From Typhlomys cinereus (Eukaryota > Chordata > Mammalia > Rodentia > Platacanthomyidae): 64,000 bases of DNA. This document shows, in pieces, positions 1-11,836 of this stretch. The notes beneath the pieces are model-generated. The model ran no database searches, was not told the DNA's origin, and saw nothing but the letters and a program-made list of their open reading frames with translations. The stretch's first letter is position 1. Each line of letters opens with the position of its first letter. Position numbers and translations under genes: made by a program. Location of the stretch: contig JALPQD010000213.1 of NCBI GenBank assembly GCA_023101885.1, forward strand, positions 2,117,001 through 2,181,000. Reading direction: 5' to 3'.

Positions 1-43
1 CTAGGAGGACACAGCAAAGACCTATTACCCCTTCCTTTCTCTT

Positions 44-350
44 GGCGTGTGTGTATATGTGTGTGTGGTTTTGCTGTATGCCACATGTGTGCGTGCACAC
101 ACATGAGCAGAGATGTCAAATGTCCTGCCCTATCATTCTTGGTCTCACTCCTTTGTGAGAGAAGCTGTCACTGAACTTGGATCTACGGAGGCTGCCAGAA
201 AGCTCCAGAGATCCTGTCCCCACTTTCCACAGCACTGGGAATTCAGGCGCATGTGCACCATGTCTAAGCTTTATACTTGGATACTGGGCCCTGAACTCGG
301 GTCCTCCTGATCTTGAAGCAAGCACTGTTACCTATTGAGCCATCTTCTCA
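44..350 (-). mobile_element. Old B4/ID-type SINE remnant
   Basis: Read on the minus strand this has a degenerate tRNA-like head (reverse complement of the segment ending near 345, 'gagccatcttctcatt') followed by the 'ggacccgagttcagggcccag' type B-box region, a B4-like body and a CA/TG-rich tail at 49-105. Small frames over it are shadows. No target duplication was found. The exact family is uncertain. Confidence 0.55.
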
Positions 351-1617
351 TTTCAGACCCACAAACAGCTATTTTCACTATGGGACCACAGGCACGCTAA
401 TCATTTATACTCATTTTTATCTATTTCAACAGTCATTAGATACATTCAGATATGTCTGTCATACTAGAATGAAACTAGTTGAAAATAACAGAAAGACCTT
501 GACATTCATCGTGCTAAAAAAATTGGAAAATTTTCCAGTGATGATGAGATTCTGTAAAAGATGTTAGTAAAAACAATACAATTTTGTGGGGGTATCCCTG
601 GAACACTTCAGTGTGCAAATATTTTGGGCACACAATTTAATGTATGATAAATATGTGTATTCCCATCAAGTCATCACCAGAAGATAATACAAATTCCCGT
701 TACCACCATCAATATTATCAGACCCTGAATTTCTCTCTCACTTCTGTCTCCAGGGAGCCTTGAAGCTTCTTATTGGCATGATTTAGAAATTTATGTAAGT
801 TGTGTATATCATGGATGTATGATCTAGAAGTTTACATAAGTTGTATGTATAATGTGCTCATTTTTGTAGTCATACAATCAATAGCTACTCATTTTGACAT
901 AGCTTATTTAATATTGGGTCAAATTGAGATTTATACTCATTTTTCTCTATTTCAACAGTCATTTTCAATTGTTTTACTTTGTTCCTACTGAAGTTTTATT
1001 GTACAGCAATGCCTTAATTGATTCATCTTTGTATTGTTATAATTTGTAATTTTATCAAAGTTATTTGTTAAAACACACACACACACATGCATTTACACAC
1101 ATGCTTTGTGAGTAGTGGTTCACTGGAACCCTATAAGTTTTCATATGATTGGAAATTTTTCTATTAGACATTCCTACATCCCAATGGTTGAGTTGTCTAA
1201 GTGGGTCCTTTTTAACTTTGTGTAAAACTGGCAAATTGCCTTTCTTCTTTCAGATTCCTTGTAAGTAATACATTCTCATGAGCAACATATGTCAGTATCA
1301 TATTCTTTACCTTTTTGATAACATTTGTGAAACCCAAGTTACAGTCAAGCTAGCAAGTTTGTAACTAAATATCAGTGTAGTTTTAATTTCCCCAGCAACA
1401 AAAGATATTTAATTCTTTAAATACTGATACAATTCTTAAGTCTTATTTAGTGCTATCTATTAAAATATTTTTTCCTCTTTTTTCCTATCTCATTATACAT
1501 TAGTTTTTTGAGTAATAAAAGTTATTTATGTAATCTTTATATATAAGTCTTTTTCCTCTTTCAGTCTTGAAAATTTTCGTGCTAGTGATGTGCTTTTTAT
1601 TTTTATAATGAGTTCCT
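351..1617. other. Unique AT-rich DNA, no gene seen
   Basis: No coding frame with recognisable protein similarity and no clear repeat boundary were seen. There is a short CA run at 1072-1087. The segments near 390-440 and 928-965 both contain a 'ttatactcatttttctctatttcaacag'-like string, which suggests a small old duplication. Confidence 0.5.
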
Positions 1618-1632
1618 TTAAAAATTAAAAAT

Positions 1633-2540
1633 GTTACAGCAGAGAAAATAGGCCTCCATCAAGGACTGCAAGTAAGTAATGAGACATCTGGTTAAGTTCA
1701 CAGACTTTCGTTCCTGATCATTTAATACTGAGGGGGTATGATCTCACCAGAAGAGAAGGGCATATAGTCTGGCAGATAAAAAGTAACCATTTTGCAAATG
1801 GGTGATTGACCCCTCCCTCACTGTGGTTTCCTACTTTTATTACATCTACCTTTGAATATACTCTTATAACAAGACTCTAGTTTAACAGCTTTTATCTCTG
1901 GCCAGGGGGTGAAATACAATACCCATCAGGATGGAGTGAAGGGCATTGCAGGAGCAGCAAAACTGCAAAAGAAAATCAACAAACCACAATCCAGAACTTC
2001 AGAGACTCTATATCAACCACCTAGAACTAGGCCAGACTAATCTCTCCCCATCCTGAAGCTCAGGGAAATTTGCGGAAGAGGGGGCAGGCAGTAAGAGTGT
2101 AAGAGCACAAGGATGGGAGGAGCAATGATATGCAAGATACTCCACACAAGTTAAGGCCAAAGCAATCATAACTGGACTTTGCATACCCTGCGCAATGTCC
2201 AACACACTATTGACCACACAAAGTCTAGCATTTGCTAAAGGCACCAAGATCCTTGGAGGCAAGGAATTGACAGCCATAGTAGTGTTCCTATGCTTAAGGG
2301 GAACACAGGAAAGGGTTCAGGGAAATGCCACTGGGTCCTTGTAGTCATCGGAGAGGAGGGCCCAGAGTAGAGTCAGGCATGCACATTATAGGATTCTCCG
2401 GGGTTTGGGAAGGGAAGCATTGGGGGATGGGTAGGGAGGGGTGAGGGGAGGGGGAGCAGGGGGGTCGGGAGGAGGAGGAGGGAGGGTGGGAACCGGTGTA
2501 CCTATTAAGTTTGTATGAGCAGAAATAATAATAAAAAATG
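1633..2540 (+). mobile_element. L1 3' UTR, 5'-truncated, lineage A
   Basis: This is collinear with the 3' UTRs of the other L1 copies in the window (reverse complements of 30579-31600 and 36958-37904). It starts inside the 3' UTR and carries the G-rich polypurine tract at about 2398-2495. It ends in the shared terminal string 'aagtttgtatgagcagaaat' plus an A-rich tail. A possible AT-rich target duplication (1618-1632 and 2541-2557) is length-variable and low complexity, so weak. It has no coding capacity. A SINE follows directly in its tail. Confidence 0.85.
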
Positions 2541-2558
2541 TTAAAAAAATTAAAAATA

Positions 2559-2892
2559 GGGCTGGAGAGGTGGCTCAGGGGTTAAACCTTTGCCTTGCAG
2601 GCCGAAGGTCTTGAGTTCGGATCCCAGACTCCATGTATAGACACCAGGCGGAAGCGGTGACGGCCTGCGCTTCTGGTCCTGGTAGGGCGGAGCCTGTGAA
2701 TCCTGGGGCAGAGTAAACAAGGAGGAGGTGGAGGCGTCCTTGGTGGTTCCGGAATTCGCCCATGGTTCTACACACAAACACACACACGCACACGCACGCA
2801 TGCACACACACATGCACATGCGTGCACATAATTGAATAAAAATAAAAAATATTTTAAATAAATAAATTAATTCAATTCAATTAAAATTAAAT
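2559..2892 (+). mobile_element. Young B2-like SINE (copy A)
   Basis: tRNA-derived SINE. The head is 'gggctggagaggtggctca' (A-box region), followed by a B-box-like 'gagttcggatcc' near 2614, a GC-rich body, a CA-rich block at 2770-2820 and an AT-rich tail. A 12-bp direct repeat (aaattaaaaata) flanks it at 2547-2558 and 2893-2904. This is compatible with a target duplication, but low complexity. It sits in the A-rich end of the preceding L1. Confidence 0.88.
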
Positions 2893-2904
2893 AAATTAAA
2901 AATA

Positions 2905-4034
2905 ATTTATATGCCATAAATATCAATTAGTAGAGTGCTCAGTGTACCTGGATTAGTAAATTGATAGAGTTCAGTATTTCTTACTACAAAATGCACTTGT
3001 ATGCCTATCATCCTAAATTGTTTCTTATGTAATTTGTTGTCATCCAATATGAGGAAATCACAGAACTGCTCTCTGTCTCCAAATGTTTGTGTTTTCACAG
3101 TATTTCAAGTAAACAATTTGCATTTTATCACTCACAAATTTCATTTGACTCCAGAAGGTTTGCTTAGGACTTGCCCTACTTATCAATTCTTTGCAGATGT
3201 GCCCAAAGTTTAGCCCATAACTGTCAAGTTGACATATATATAATATATATGTATGTATCACAGGAATTCCAGTTGGAAATCTGAAATATTGGTTTGAAAC
3301 TTTTCTTTGTCTCCTAAAATGGATATTTAGAAATTACAAACACCTTTCTAAGCCTTGTTTTAACTTCTTTATATATCATAGTCACTGATCCTTTACACAA
3401 CTGCTTCATTGTAATTTTTGACAATTTATTTCAATTTCAAAATATTCTACAACTTTCTTATGATTTTCCTTTTAGCTCATGGTACATTTAGCAGAAATAT
3501 TCCATCAAATTTCCAAATATTTCTCCTGTTTTCATATACTGGAATATGGAAGAAACATCAGTAAAGCCAAAATGACTAGACTTATTCTGCCTGGAGTATG
3601 GTTCAACCACTGTGAAGTGGGTCTTTCCACATCAGTAATACAATTAGGTAATTTCCAACATCTTTGCTTAATTACTCATAGGTGACCAGAAAGGCTCAGT
3701 TCTCAATTGTTATATTAGTAGGAACTTAATTAATTAATGAGTCAGATTAATTTAATACCTACAAATAACTGACAAAGGAATAATGAAAATAGCATGAGTT
3801 TTTAAAACTAAGTAGCCATCATAGCATGGGACATATGTATCAAATATATATATGTATATATATAATTTTAATTCTTCTGTTGTTGTTAGTGCATATTTGA
3901 TGGCCAATATGATCTCTAGCTTAAATATTTTAGATTAATGCTCTATCTGATTTCACAATTTTTAAAAAAATACCATATAGCATATAGAACATATATCATT
4001 CTGTACATAATGCATGTATATAGTATGTTTGTAT
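2905..4034. other. Unique AT-rich DNA, no gene seen
   Basis: No credible coding exon. Short TA-rich runs occur at 3232-3258 and 3845-3866. No repeat was recognised with confidence. Confidence 0.5.
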
Positions 4035-4051
4035 TAGTACTGGTATATCTT

Positions 4052-4079
4052 TTTAAAAATTTTTTTATTATTTTATTCA

Positions 4080-4131
<52 letters not shown>

Positions 4132-4325
4132 ACCACGGGCAAATTCGGGAACCACCATGGACCATCTCCACCTCCTCGTTTACTCTCCCCGGGGATTCAC
4201 AGGCTCTGCCCTACCAGAACCAGAAACACAGACCACCCCCATTTCCGCCTGGCGTCTAAACATGGGGTCTAGGACCTTCCGCCTGCAAGGCAAAGGCTTA
4301 ACCCCTGAGCCACCTCTCCAGCCCC
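4052..4325 (-). mobile_element. Young B2-like SINE with perfect 17-bp TSD (copy B)
   Basis: Minus-strand copy. The tail (ttttattattttattcaa) is at 4055-4081, the (GT)n at 4082-4128, then the body, and the tRNA-like head ends at 4325 (reverse complement of 'ggggctggagaggtggctca'). The 17-bp sequence tagtactggtatatctt occurs at 4035-4051 and again at 4326-4342, a perfect target-site duplication that defines both ends. The 180-codon frame crossing it is a shadow. Confidence 0.95.
4082..4128 (+). repeat. (GT)n microsatellite within SINE copy B
   Basis: An uninterrupted run of about 23 GT units lies between the SINE body and its A-rich tail. Other copies of the family have a CA/TG run in the same place. 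Confidence 0.97.
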
Positions 4326-4504
4326 TAGTACTGGTATATCTTATAAAGCTAATAAGGTTGTGTTGTAATTGTCATTTTAACCAATCCTGTGGTAAAGAGA
4401 AATCATTGAAAAGCATTTCATATGTTTGCCTTATATTTGTAATTTTTATTAACATTCACATTATTGCACATAATAATTAGTTTAACTTATGACATTTTAT
4501 ACCT

Positions 4505-4980
4505 GTAGATAATATACATTGATCATAACCCATTTATGTCCCCCTCCTACTCTTAATGAGTCCCTTTATCTTCTCCATTGGTTTCTCCCTTCCACCCACA
4601 TTTTTTTTTTTTTGTGACCTAGTGAGTTTCATTGAGATTGCTTCATAGGACCATGACTGAAAGATTATTTATAGGAGCATATACTCATCTTCACCTGTGA
4701 CTACAACATGGGAGAAAATATGTTAATGCTGATGGCCTGAATATTGTGTAGTTATTATACAGATAATTACAGCTATTGAGTTCAAGAGCTTCATGCCCAT
4801 TTCATCCCTGATAGACAGCATTCCACAGCCTTCTGTCCTAGTCTCTAGTCTTACACTCTTTCTGCCCCCTCTTCCACAATGTTCACTGAGTCTTGGAGGT
4901 GGTGATATAGATGTTTCTTTTACTATCAGCATTCAATAGTGACTTACTCTCAGCACATCGTGTTCATTTAGCAACAGCCT
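4505..4980 (-). mobile_element. Older L1 3' UTR remnant
   Basis: The reverse complement contains 'aacattgtggaagagggggcagaaagagtgtaag'-type sequence, matching the segment 'tttgcggaagagggggcaggcagtaagagtgtaag' of the younger L1 3' UTR near 2070-2105, but far more diverged. The 69-codon minus frame at 4723-4932 is not a gene. The boundaries are approximate. Confidence 0.6.
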
Positions 4981-6599
4981 CTCATATAATATTACCCAGT
5001 ATTTTTCATTTCCACTACACTTAACAGATTCTCTCTGTGGATTTGATCTAATGGCTAATGTTAATACTTTCAGCCTGAAGTCTTCCTACCCAGAAGATAA
5101 ATCTGATCATTTGCCTTATTTTGAGTTACTAACATGAATATTCCTTTCTTATTTATACTTATTTTGCTAATTCTTACTTTTCTTATTTATATTTATTTCA
5201 ATTCGTTATTCTAGTTTACACCCCCACATACACACACCATTTGGATAGATTTTCATTAAAATTATTGCCTAATTTTTCTTACAGTTTACCCTTCAGTGAC
5301 AAGTTATTTAAACATATGATGCTTAATTTCCAACAGTTGGATTTTAAGAGGTATTTTGTTACAATTTTGAATGAAATCCTTTCATAAGTCAGAAAATACT
5401 GTTGTGATTTTGTTTTTCTAGTTTAAAAGCATATTAAGTGTTCATCTCAGATTCCCTCCCTCCCTTCCCTTCTCTACCCTTCCCTTCACCATTCTCTCCC
5501 ACTCCTTCCCTCCCTTTGGCCTGTATGCTTCTCCCCGGGGATTCACAGGCTCCGCCCTACCAGGACCAGAAACACAGGCCACCCCCAGGACTCCAGGGTT
5601 TACTCTGACTTATCTATTCTTGTGGGAGTTCAGGCTTCTGTAATGTATTAAGTTACCTCTCTTCAGGCCACCCCATTGATATGTGCATTTCCTTTCATTC
5701 ATCCAGCTTTAGACCCAGGAGTTTCCACTGTAAGTTCCAATTCTATGGGTATGATAACAGCTGCCTTCAGAGTAGTTTGATGTACTATCTTCCTACCTGT
5801 AGGTTTATTGGCTGTCTTCCCTACTGATATGTTTCCTTCCCTTTTACTTTTTAGGCTCTTGTTCTAATCACAGTAAAAAGGGATGTGTACCATCTAACAA
5901 GCAGTCTTGAGTCCAAGCAAGAAAGTTGGTTGTCTCCTTGATACTCATGCCACTATTACACTGGTGGTCACATGTTGCCATGGTGATTTATATTGTAACT
6001 TACATATCTCATGCCATTGATGGGGCTAATGATTATTTCTCTCTTCCAGCAGCTTCTACAATATTCCTTGATACTGTGTAAGCTATCCAGCAAGGAGAAA
6101 GTCCTCAAGCCAGTTCCAATTGAAGTACTTTGCCCATTTTCTGTGATTCATTTGTGTTGCTGACAGGTTTTCTAGAGCAACCAAGAGCAATGGCAAAAGC
6201 CTATTGTGTTTGAGGACCTTTAAGACCTCTCTGAACATTTTATGAGGAAGTGTCACATTCCTGTTACTTCTATGATAATTTGTCCCTGGGGTTCAAAGTG
6301 GATTAGCTCAAGGCTTTTATTCCCTGTTTTCATCACTCTATGCTCCTCTACATAGGAGCTGCTCATTCTTGTCACTTTCTTTAAAAGATATTTTTGACAT
6401 ATTACTAGCATAGGATGTCCCTTTGGGGTTTGTGCCCACAATCTTTGGGTTTTTCTATAAGTCCCTCTGTCCCACCTATCTCCCATGTCCCTCCTATCTC
6501 TCACCCCCTCATTCTCCACTATGTATTTTGGACTTTTAAATATAAAAGAACAAAAAAAATAAATAAATAAATATAAAAGAATGGTTTAATATTTCATAC
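4981..6599. other. Mostly unrecognised DNA, C/T-rich patch, no gene
   Basis: This holds an interrupted C/T-rich patch at 5450-5520 and the SINE fragment listed separately at 5530-5586. The A-rich end (6548-6575) after a 'tgtcccacctatctcccatgtccctcc' stretch could be the tail of an old LINE, but I cannot establish that. No credible exon. Confidence 0.4.
5530..5586 (-). mobile_element. Internal fragment of the B2-like SINE
   Basis: About 57 bases matching only the middle of the SINE body (compare 4183-4240 in copy B). There is no tRNA-like head, no microsatellite and no tail. An internal-only fragment is not the normal product of retrotransposition. Confidence 0.75.
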
Positions 6600-6874
6600 G
6601 TGTCACAGCCTCATGTGTTTGGGAAGGCCACAGCACCTATAGGATGTGGAGCTTTGATGTGGATTAGTCTCACCCTACTTCCATTAGAAGCCTGCTCTGG
6701 CAGAAGCAGTCTAGCAGCTCTTAGCCTCCAAGATGGGCTTTCTCCAACTGCTTCCACCATAAAAGACTATATTTCTCTTCCTCTGGAACTGTAGCTGAAT
6801 AAATCTCCCTTCCTCCCTTAAGCTGCTTGACTTTGGGTGTTCTCTCACAACAAGAGATAAAAGTAACTAGTACA
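6600..6874 (+). mobile_element. MaLR LTR, slightly 5'-truncated
   Basis: Collinear with the LTRs at 14131-14484 and 16021-16374: 'cctcatgtgtttggcaaggcc', 'ggtggattagtc', 'ctctggaact...gctgaataaa' and an end 'ttctctcacaacaagagataaaagtaactagtaca'. The first ~15 bases are missing or altered. It looks like a solo LTR and is more diverged than the 14-16 kb pair. No protein is encoded. Confidence 0.8.
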
Positions 6875-7289
6875 GTAAGATTTATTTTAATGTATACACT
6901 ACGTGTGCTTGCAAAGATAATGAATTTTACAGTTTAGGGGCATACTATTCTGCTAAATCAACTAGCTCAAAATTCTTGATAGTGTTATTCAAGACTTCTA
7001 CATTTTTCTCAGTTCATTAGCTCACAAGAAACAACAAGCTTCAAAATATCCTACTCTGTGGAGTGATCGGTGTCCCTTGTCTGTCATTTTGGCTATTTTA
7101 TTAAGTGCATGTACAATGATCACTTATATGTCTCCCCCATGAGTTATTCCTCTATCACATTGAAATCAGATCTTATGAAGCGCTTATAATTTTTATTTCT
7201 AGCATTACCTTTCATCATTGACTTTACCTTCATTTATCCTCAGAGTGTCATCTTTCTATTTAGTGTTTCTTGTCTCATTTTTTCATTTT
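6875..7289. other. Unique DNA, no gene seen
   Basis: No coding frame of note and no repeat was recognised. Confidence 0.45.
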
Positions 7290-7588
7290 CACATGTGTTT
7301 GTGAGGCAGGAGTATTTGTGTGTTTACATGTGCATGAATATTTATGTATACCAGCACATTTGCCTTTATGTGAGTGCATGGAAGTGATTTTGGGAAGCTT
7401 TCTCAATTACCTTTCCATATCATTCTTTGTGACAGAATCTCCCAATTGAATCTAGACTTCACAAACATAATTAGTTTCACCTGCTCTTTTGCTCCAGGGC
7501 CCTCCTGTTACCACCTTCTACGAATCTGAATTCTAATCCTCCTGCTTATACAATGAGTACTTCAACCACTGAGAGATCTCTCCAGCCT
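7290..7588 (-). mobile_element. B4-like SINE remnant
   Basis: The minus-strand head ends at about 7588 (reverse complement of 'ggctggagagatctctcagtgg'), with a B-box-like stretch and a diverged body reaching a TG-rich tail near 7290-7340. It is old. Confidence 0.6.
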
Positions 7589-7940
7589 TGAACATGAGTT
7601 TCTTGTAGGTAGCACATAGTAGTATCAGGTAGCATGGTTGGAAAATCTTCGAATCTGTTCTTTTATTGTTGTAAAATGAGCAATTTACAATGTAATCATC
7701 ATAACAGTTTGTTTTTTATCCATCTTTTATCACTTTTCCTTTGTTCCACATGTTCTCATTTTTTGTGTCTTCTATTTTTTTAATTGAAAATATTGTACCC
7801 TTGTAATTTATTGACAAAAAATCTGTTTAAATCTCTGTACTATTTTTAGTGGTGATTATAGAAATTCACAGTTCATCTTTTATAGCCCCTTATCATATCA
7901 CATCAAACTATATCTTTCAGTTGAATTCTCAATAAAATTC

Positions 7941-7960
7941 TCTCTCTCTCTCTCTCTCTC

Positions 7961-8009
<49 letters not shown>
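7941..8009 (+). repeat. Compound (TC)n-(CA)n microsatellite
   Basis: A CT run at about 7940-7963 is followed after 'tttca' by an uninterrupted CA run of about 20 units at 7969-8009. Confidence 0.97.
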
Positions 8010-8012
<3 letters not shown>

Positions 8013-8639
8013 CACTAAGGAGACAATGTTGTTTTAACATACCTGAGCATAATAGAAGAAATGTTGAGTATGTGGTTTAGAGTAGTTCAAAATAGGTGCT
8101 CCATATTTATGAAATAGAAGCTAAATTATCATTTACTTTTAACAGAAAAGTTTTGTGGAACTCTACCATCTGCTTGTGTTTCATTTCTCCTTGGTTCTGC
8201 ATAGCCAAGACTTGTACTACTTACAAACCATTGGAGATACTGGCATTTCATAACCCACTGACATCATCTATCATTGTTAAGGTTTTAAATATTACAAATT
8301 GAACCCATAACCTCATAAAGACATTGCCATTTTTGATTTCACTCAAACGCCAAGTACTTTTTTTGTAACTTTAGAGTTTGGGAATTTTACGGAAGACATG
8401 ATACAGAAATGCTATGCACTTGTAAATTGTATTAGCTATTAAATTAATGACTCTCCTTGACTCAAATATTCCATTTGCAATGGCCTAATGATGGTATCTA
8501 GTTAATAAAACTCCACTGGCACAGTATAAAGGTGAGACAGAAGTTGAAGCAGCGAAACGGAATTTGCCCAATGGAAAGGGCAGAAGGAAAAAACTAAAAT
8601 TGATTGACCGTTTTGAAAAAGCAACCAATTCATACCTCT
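8010..8639. other. Unique DNA, no gene seen
   Basis: Frames of fewer than 100 codons only, with no recognisable protein. No repeat boundary was seen. Confidence 0.45.
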
Positions 8640-8785
8640 TAGAGCACTTAAGCATCATAGAATCTATGAGACAGGCATTGTCACATCTACTCTGAATGTT
8701 AGGCAACTGAAACTGAGAAAATGGGAACACTTGCCCACAGACATGCACCTGGTAATCTGCAGAGTTGAGATGCACACTGGAGGAT
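8640..8785 (-). mobile_element. Probable ancient MIR SINE
   Basis: The plus strand has the typical antisense MIR layout: 'aactgaaactgagaaaatggg', 'acttgcccacagacatgcacctggtaatctgcagag'. Divergence is high, as expected for a pan-mammalian element. A 96-codon minus frame overlaps it and is not a gene. Confidence 0.6.
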
Positions 8786-10753
8786 CATCAAAGGAGTTGA
8801 TGCTGGAAAGTGTTTTGGTCTGGCTGTGCTAGGCTGCTGAAATTGAACATTTAATAAAAAAGAAATGGGGAATCCTTAAGCCACCATCAAAATAAGGCAT
8901 TGAGCTTCCAAGACACTGGAGCAATGCTTCACAAACTTGTACCTCTTTTGTTGAGAGAGTATTGCCACTCATCAAATTTTGCCAAAGATATTAAAAGACT
9001 ATTTTTTCCAATTCTGGTGTGTGTGTGTGTGTATTTCAACCATTCTATTAAAAGTCACAAGCTACACAACTGGTAAAGGGTAAACCTGTGCCAATATTAC
9101 ATGCTGCCTTTCTATCAGGGGGCAATCAGAAAGATCTTGTTGGATAGCCTTCAGGTGGGCTTTCCATCCAACTCTGACCCCAGGAAGATGCCTAGCCTGT
9201 CCACTCGTGGCGCTGAAGAAGCCAATCAAATTTCCTATGTGTCTCTTCACAATGAACTTCAGTTGATGGCAATCTATGGCCTTACTCAAATCAGATGTTT
9301 ACATAGCCCATCGGTCATTGTGCCTGCTTTATATCACAAAATCTTTGTCCCAAAGCCCTGCTTTTTACTCTGTCCCTTGGCACACAACCTCTGTGTGTCC
9401 CTCAGTGATACATAATATCTGTGCACCAGGCTTCCAGTAAGAAATGCCTTGTGAATATTCTCTGCCTTGTGTTTGTATATTTCTCTCATCCTAGAGTAGA
9501 AATCTTTCTCATACAAACGAGGTGACTGAAAGTTAATTCTAAACTAAAACTAAACTAACTAAAATCCTAAACTAACTAAAAAAGGATTTCCTCTCTCTTT
9601 TTTTTAATGTTGTGAGCATAAAGAAAGTCCCAGGCAGTGAGAAAAGCCTTAAAGCAAAGTGACCTCTTAGTGCAACAGTATCCCATGTACCAAACCAGAG
9701 AGAGATAAGTACAAGACTTCAGGAATCCTTGCCTCACCTTAGCTGGCTCCTCTGGGGAAGGAAGAAATACGAAGCTGTATTGCAGGCTGTTTCCCTGTCC
9801 AGAGTCAGCATGGCTGGGTTCAAATCACGCTGTGCACTGAAGCCAGCTGCTTACAAATCATCTCTCTGGCTCATCATCACCATCTTTATAACAAAGAAAT
9901 AGTTAAAAGCATTGATATAATTTGTCACTGCTATGAAAATGAGTTTAGTAAAACACTTGGTAACCACTTGCTCTCTGCTAAATAGTCTTTTATTAGCATG
10001 AGCATTAGCAGTAATATTAGAAATAAGGTAAGAACTAAATTATTATTGTGTCAAACTATATAAGCAAGACACTATTTTAGCAACAGGCCATAAAATGTAG
10101 AAAATTTCTTGTGGTTAACTTCATTTCTTTCCATACCCTTTATAGTCACCTCTGAAAAGATAAATTTTGGAACTCCATGTTATTCCTGATTTCTGACTGT
10201 GGAGGAGTATATATGTTGGTACCTGGTCACTGATATTACACCTTACATGATCACATCTGTGTTAGCTGTGCCAGGATAGAGAGACAACATTTGTATATTA
10301 TCTTGGACAAGAAAAGCATCCAGATATAAAAGACTGGATTTGTTCCTTTGCCCGTTGCACAAAATTCTGGAAAAAAAATGCAGCTTATGGAAGGAAGGGA
10401 TTTTTGGACTCACAATTTGAGGGTGCAGTCTATTCTTTCCGGGGAGGTGGCAGAAGGTAGAGGTAGCTAGAAATTGAGAAAGATGAATGTTGGCGCTCAA
10501 CTCACTTCCTTCTTCATATCCATTCTGGAATCCCATCCCTCAGAAAAGTGCCAATCATATAAAGTTTGATCTAGAAATTTCCTCCAGATATGCCCAGAAT
10601 TTGTCTCCTATGAAAATATATAGATCCTGTCAAGTTACCAATTAATATTGACCACAAGAGAGTCTGTTCTTAGCATTATCAAAATGAATTTACACAACTA
10701 CCTTTCTCATCTTGTGTGCATGATACTTCCCTTCATGAGGTATTTTGCCCAGC
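8786..10753. other. Unique DNA, no gene seen
   Basis: Nothing recognisable as a host exon. There is a short GT run at 9018-9033 and a degenerate 'aactaaacta' tandem patch at 9536-9582. Frames of 97-104 codons at 9101-9415 (+) and 10243-10536 (-) have no recognisable domains. Confidence 0.5.
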
Positions 10754-10769
10754 AGAGACCTACAGTCTT

Positions 10770-11439
10770 TTTTTTTAACATTTTTATTATTATTTCTGAT
10801 CATACAAACTTAATAGATACACCACTTCCCTCCCTCCCTTCTCCTCCCCCTGAACCCCCTGCTCCCCCTCCCCTCACCTCTCCTGCCCCATCCCCCAGTG
10901 CCTCCCCCCCAATCCCCAGAGAGTCCTTTAATGTGCATGCCAGACTCTCTTCTGGGCCTCCTCTCCGATGACTACAAGGACCCAGTTGTATTTCCCTGAA
11001 CCCTTTCCTGTGCATCCCTTAAGCATAGGAACACTACTGTGGCTGTCAATCTCTTGTCTCCAAGGATCTTGGTGCCTTTAGTAGATGCTAGACTTTGTGA
11101 GGTTAATAGTGTGTTGGACATTGCAGGGCATGCAAAGTCCAATTATGATTGCCTCGGCCCTAAGTTGTGTGGAGTATCTTGCAAATCATTGCTCCTCCCA
11201 TCCTTGTGCTCTTACAATCTTACCGCCTGCCCCCTCTTCCTGCAAATTTCCCTGAGCTTCAGGATAGGGAGAGATTAGTCTGGCCTAGTTCTAAGTGGGT
11301 GATATAGAGTCTCTGAAGTTCTGGATTGTGGTTTGTTGATTTTCTTTTGCAGTTTTGCTGCTCCTGCAATGCCCTTCACTCCATTCCGATGGGCATTGTA
11401 TGTCACCCCCTGGCCAGAGACAAAAAGCTGTTAAACTGG
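10770..11439 (-). mobile_element. 5'-truncated L1 3' UTR with perfect 16-bp TSD, lineage A
   Basis: The poly-T start (10770-10777) is the reverse of the A-tail, followed by the complement of the terminal 'aagtttgtatgatcagaaat' and the C-rich complement of the polypurine tract (about 10825-10920). The rest is L1 3' UTR, truncated at 11439. The 16-base string agagacctacagtctt occurs at 10754-10769 and 11440-11455, proving a target-primed insertion. Frames over it are shadows. Confidence 0.95.
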
Positions 11440-11529
11440 AGAGACCTACAGTCTTAATCTTGCCGTGACTTACTTAACATTGGAATTGTGTACTTAGTAC
11501 CTTCATGCTTTCATTAAATTTACAGAGCT

Positions 11530-11836
11530 TGGGGGCTGGAGAGGTGGCTCAGGGGTCAAGCCTCCGCCTTGCAGGCGGAAGGTCCTGAGTTCGGATCCCA
11601 AATCCCAAGTATAGACGCCAGGCGGAACGGGGTGCGGCCTGGCCTGGCCTGGCCTGGCCTGCGCTTCTGGTCCTGGTAGGGCGGAGCCTGTGAATCCCGG
11701 GGCAGAAGGAGGTGGAGGCGTCCATGGTTCGCGAATTCGCCCGTGGTTCTACACACACACACACACGCACGCGCACGCGCACGCGCGCGCACATACACAC
11801 GCACATGCGCACAGTTGAATAAATAATAATAAAAAA
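11530..11836 (+). mobile_element. Young B2-like SINE with perfect 14-bp TSD (copy C)
   Basis: The head 'ggggctggagaggtggctca' is at 11532, the B-box-like 'gagttcggatcc' near 11588, then the GC-rich body, a mixed CA/CG block (11751-11810) and an A-rich tail. The direct repeat aaatttacagagct is at 11516-11529 and 11837-11850. The body carries a five-fold GGCCT repeat (11636-11660) where copies A and N have one unit. Confidence 0.94.
11636..11660 (+). repeat. (GGCCT)5 expansion inside SINE copy C
   Basis: Five perfect tandem GGCCT units. The same site in the copies at 2559 and 61660 has a single GGCCT, so this is a copy-specific expansion. Confidence 0.95.

Noticed and set aside
3938..4480. 180-codon plus-strand frame
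   Set aside because: It runs through a SINE and its (GT)n; the valine/cysteine run is a dinucleotide-repeat translation. Not a gene.
10800..11278. Repeated 78-79-codon frames 'MAVN..PRILVPLA' at 11039, 30853, 37220 and as reverse at 2008
   Set aside because: These recur because they all lie in the same L1 3' UTR, antisense to the element. They are not a conserved protein family.
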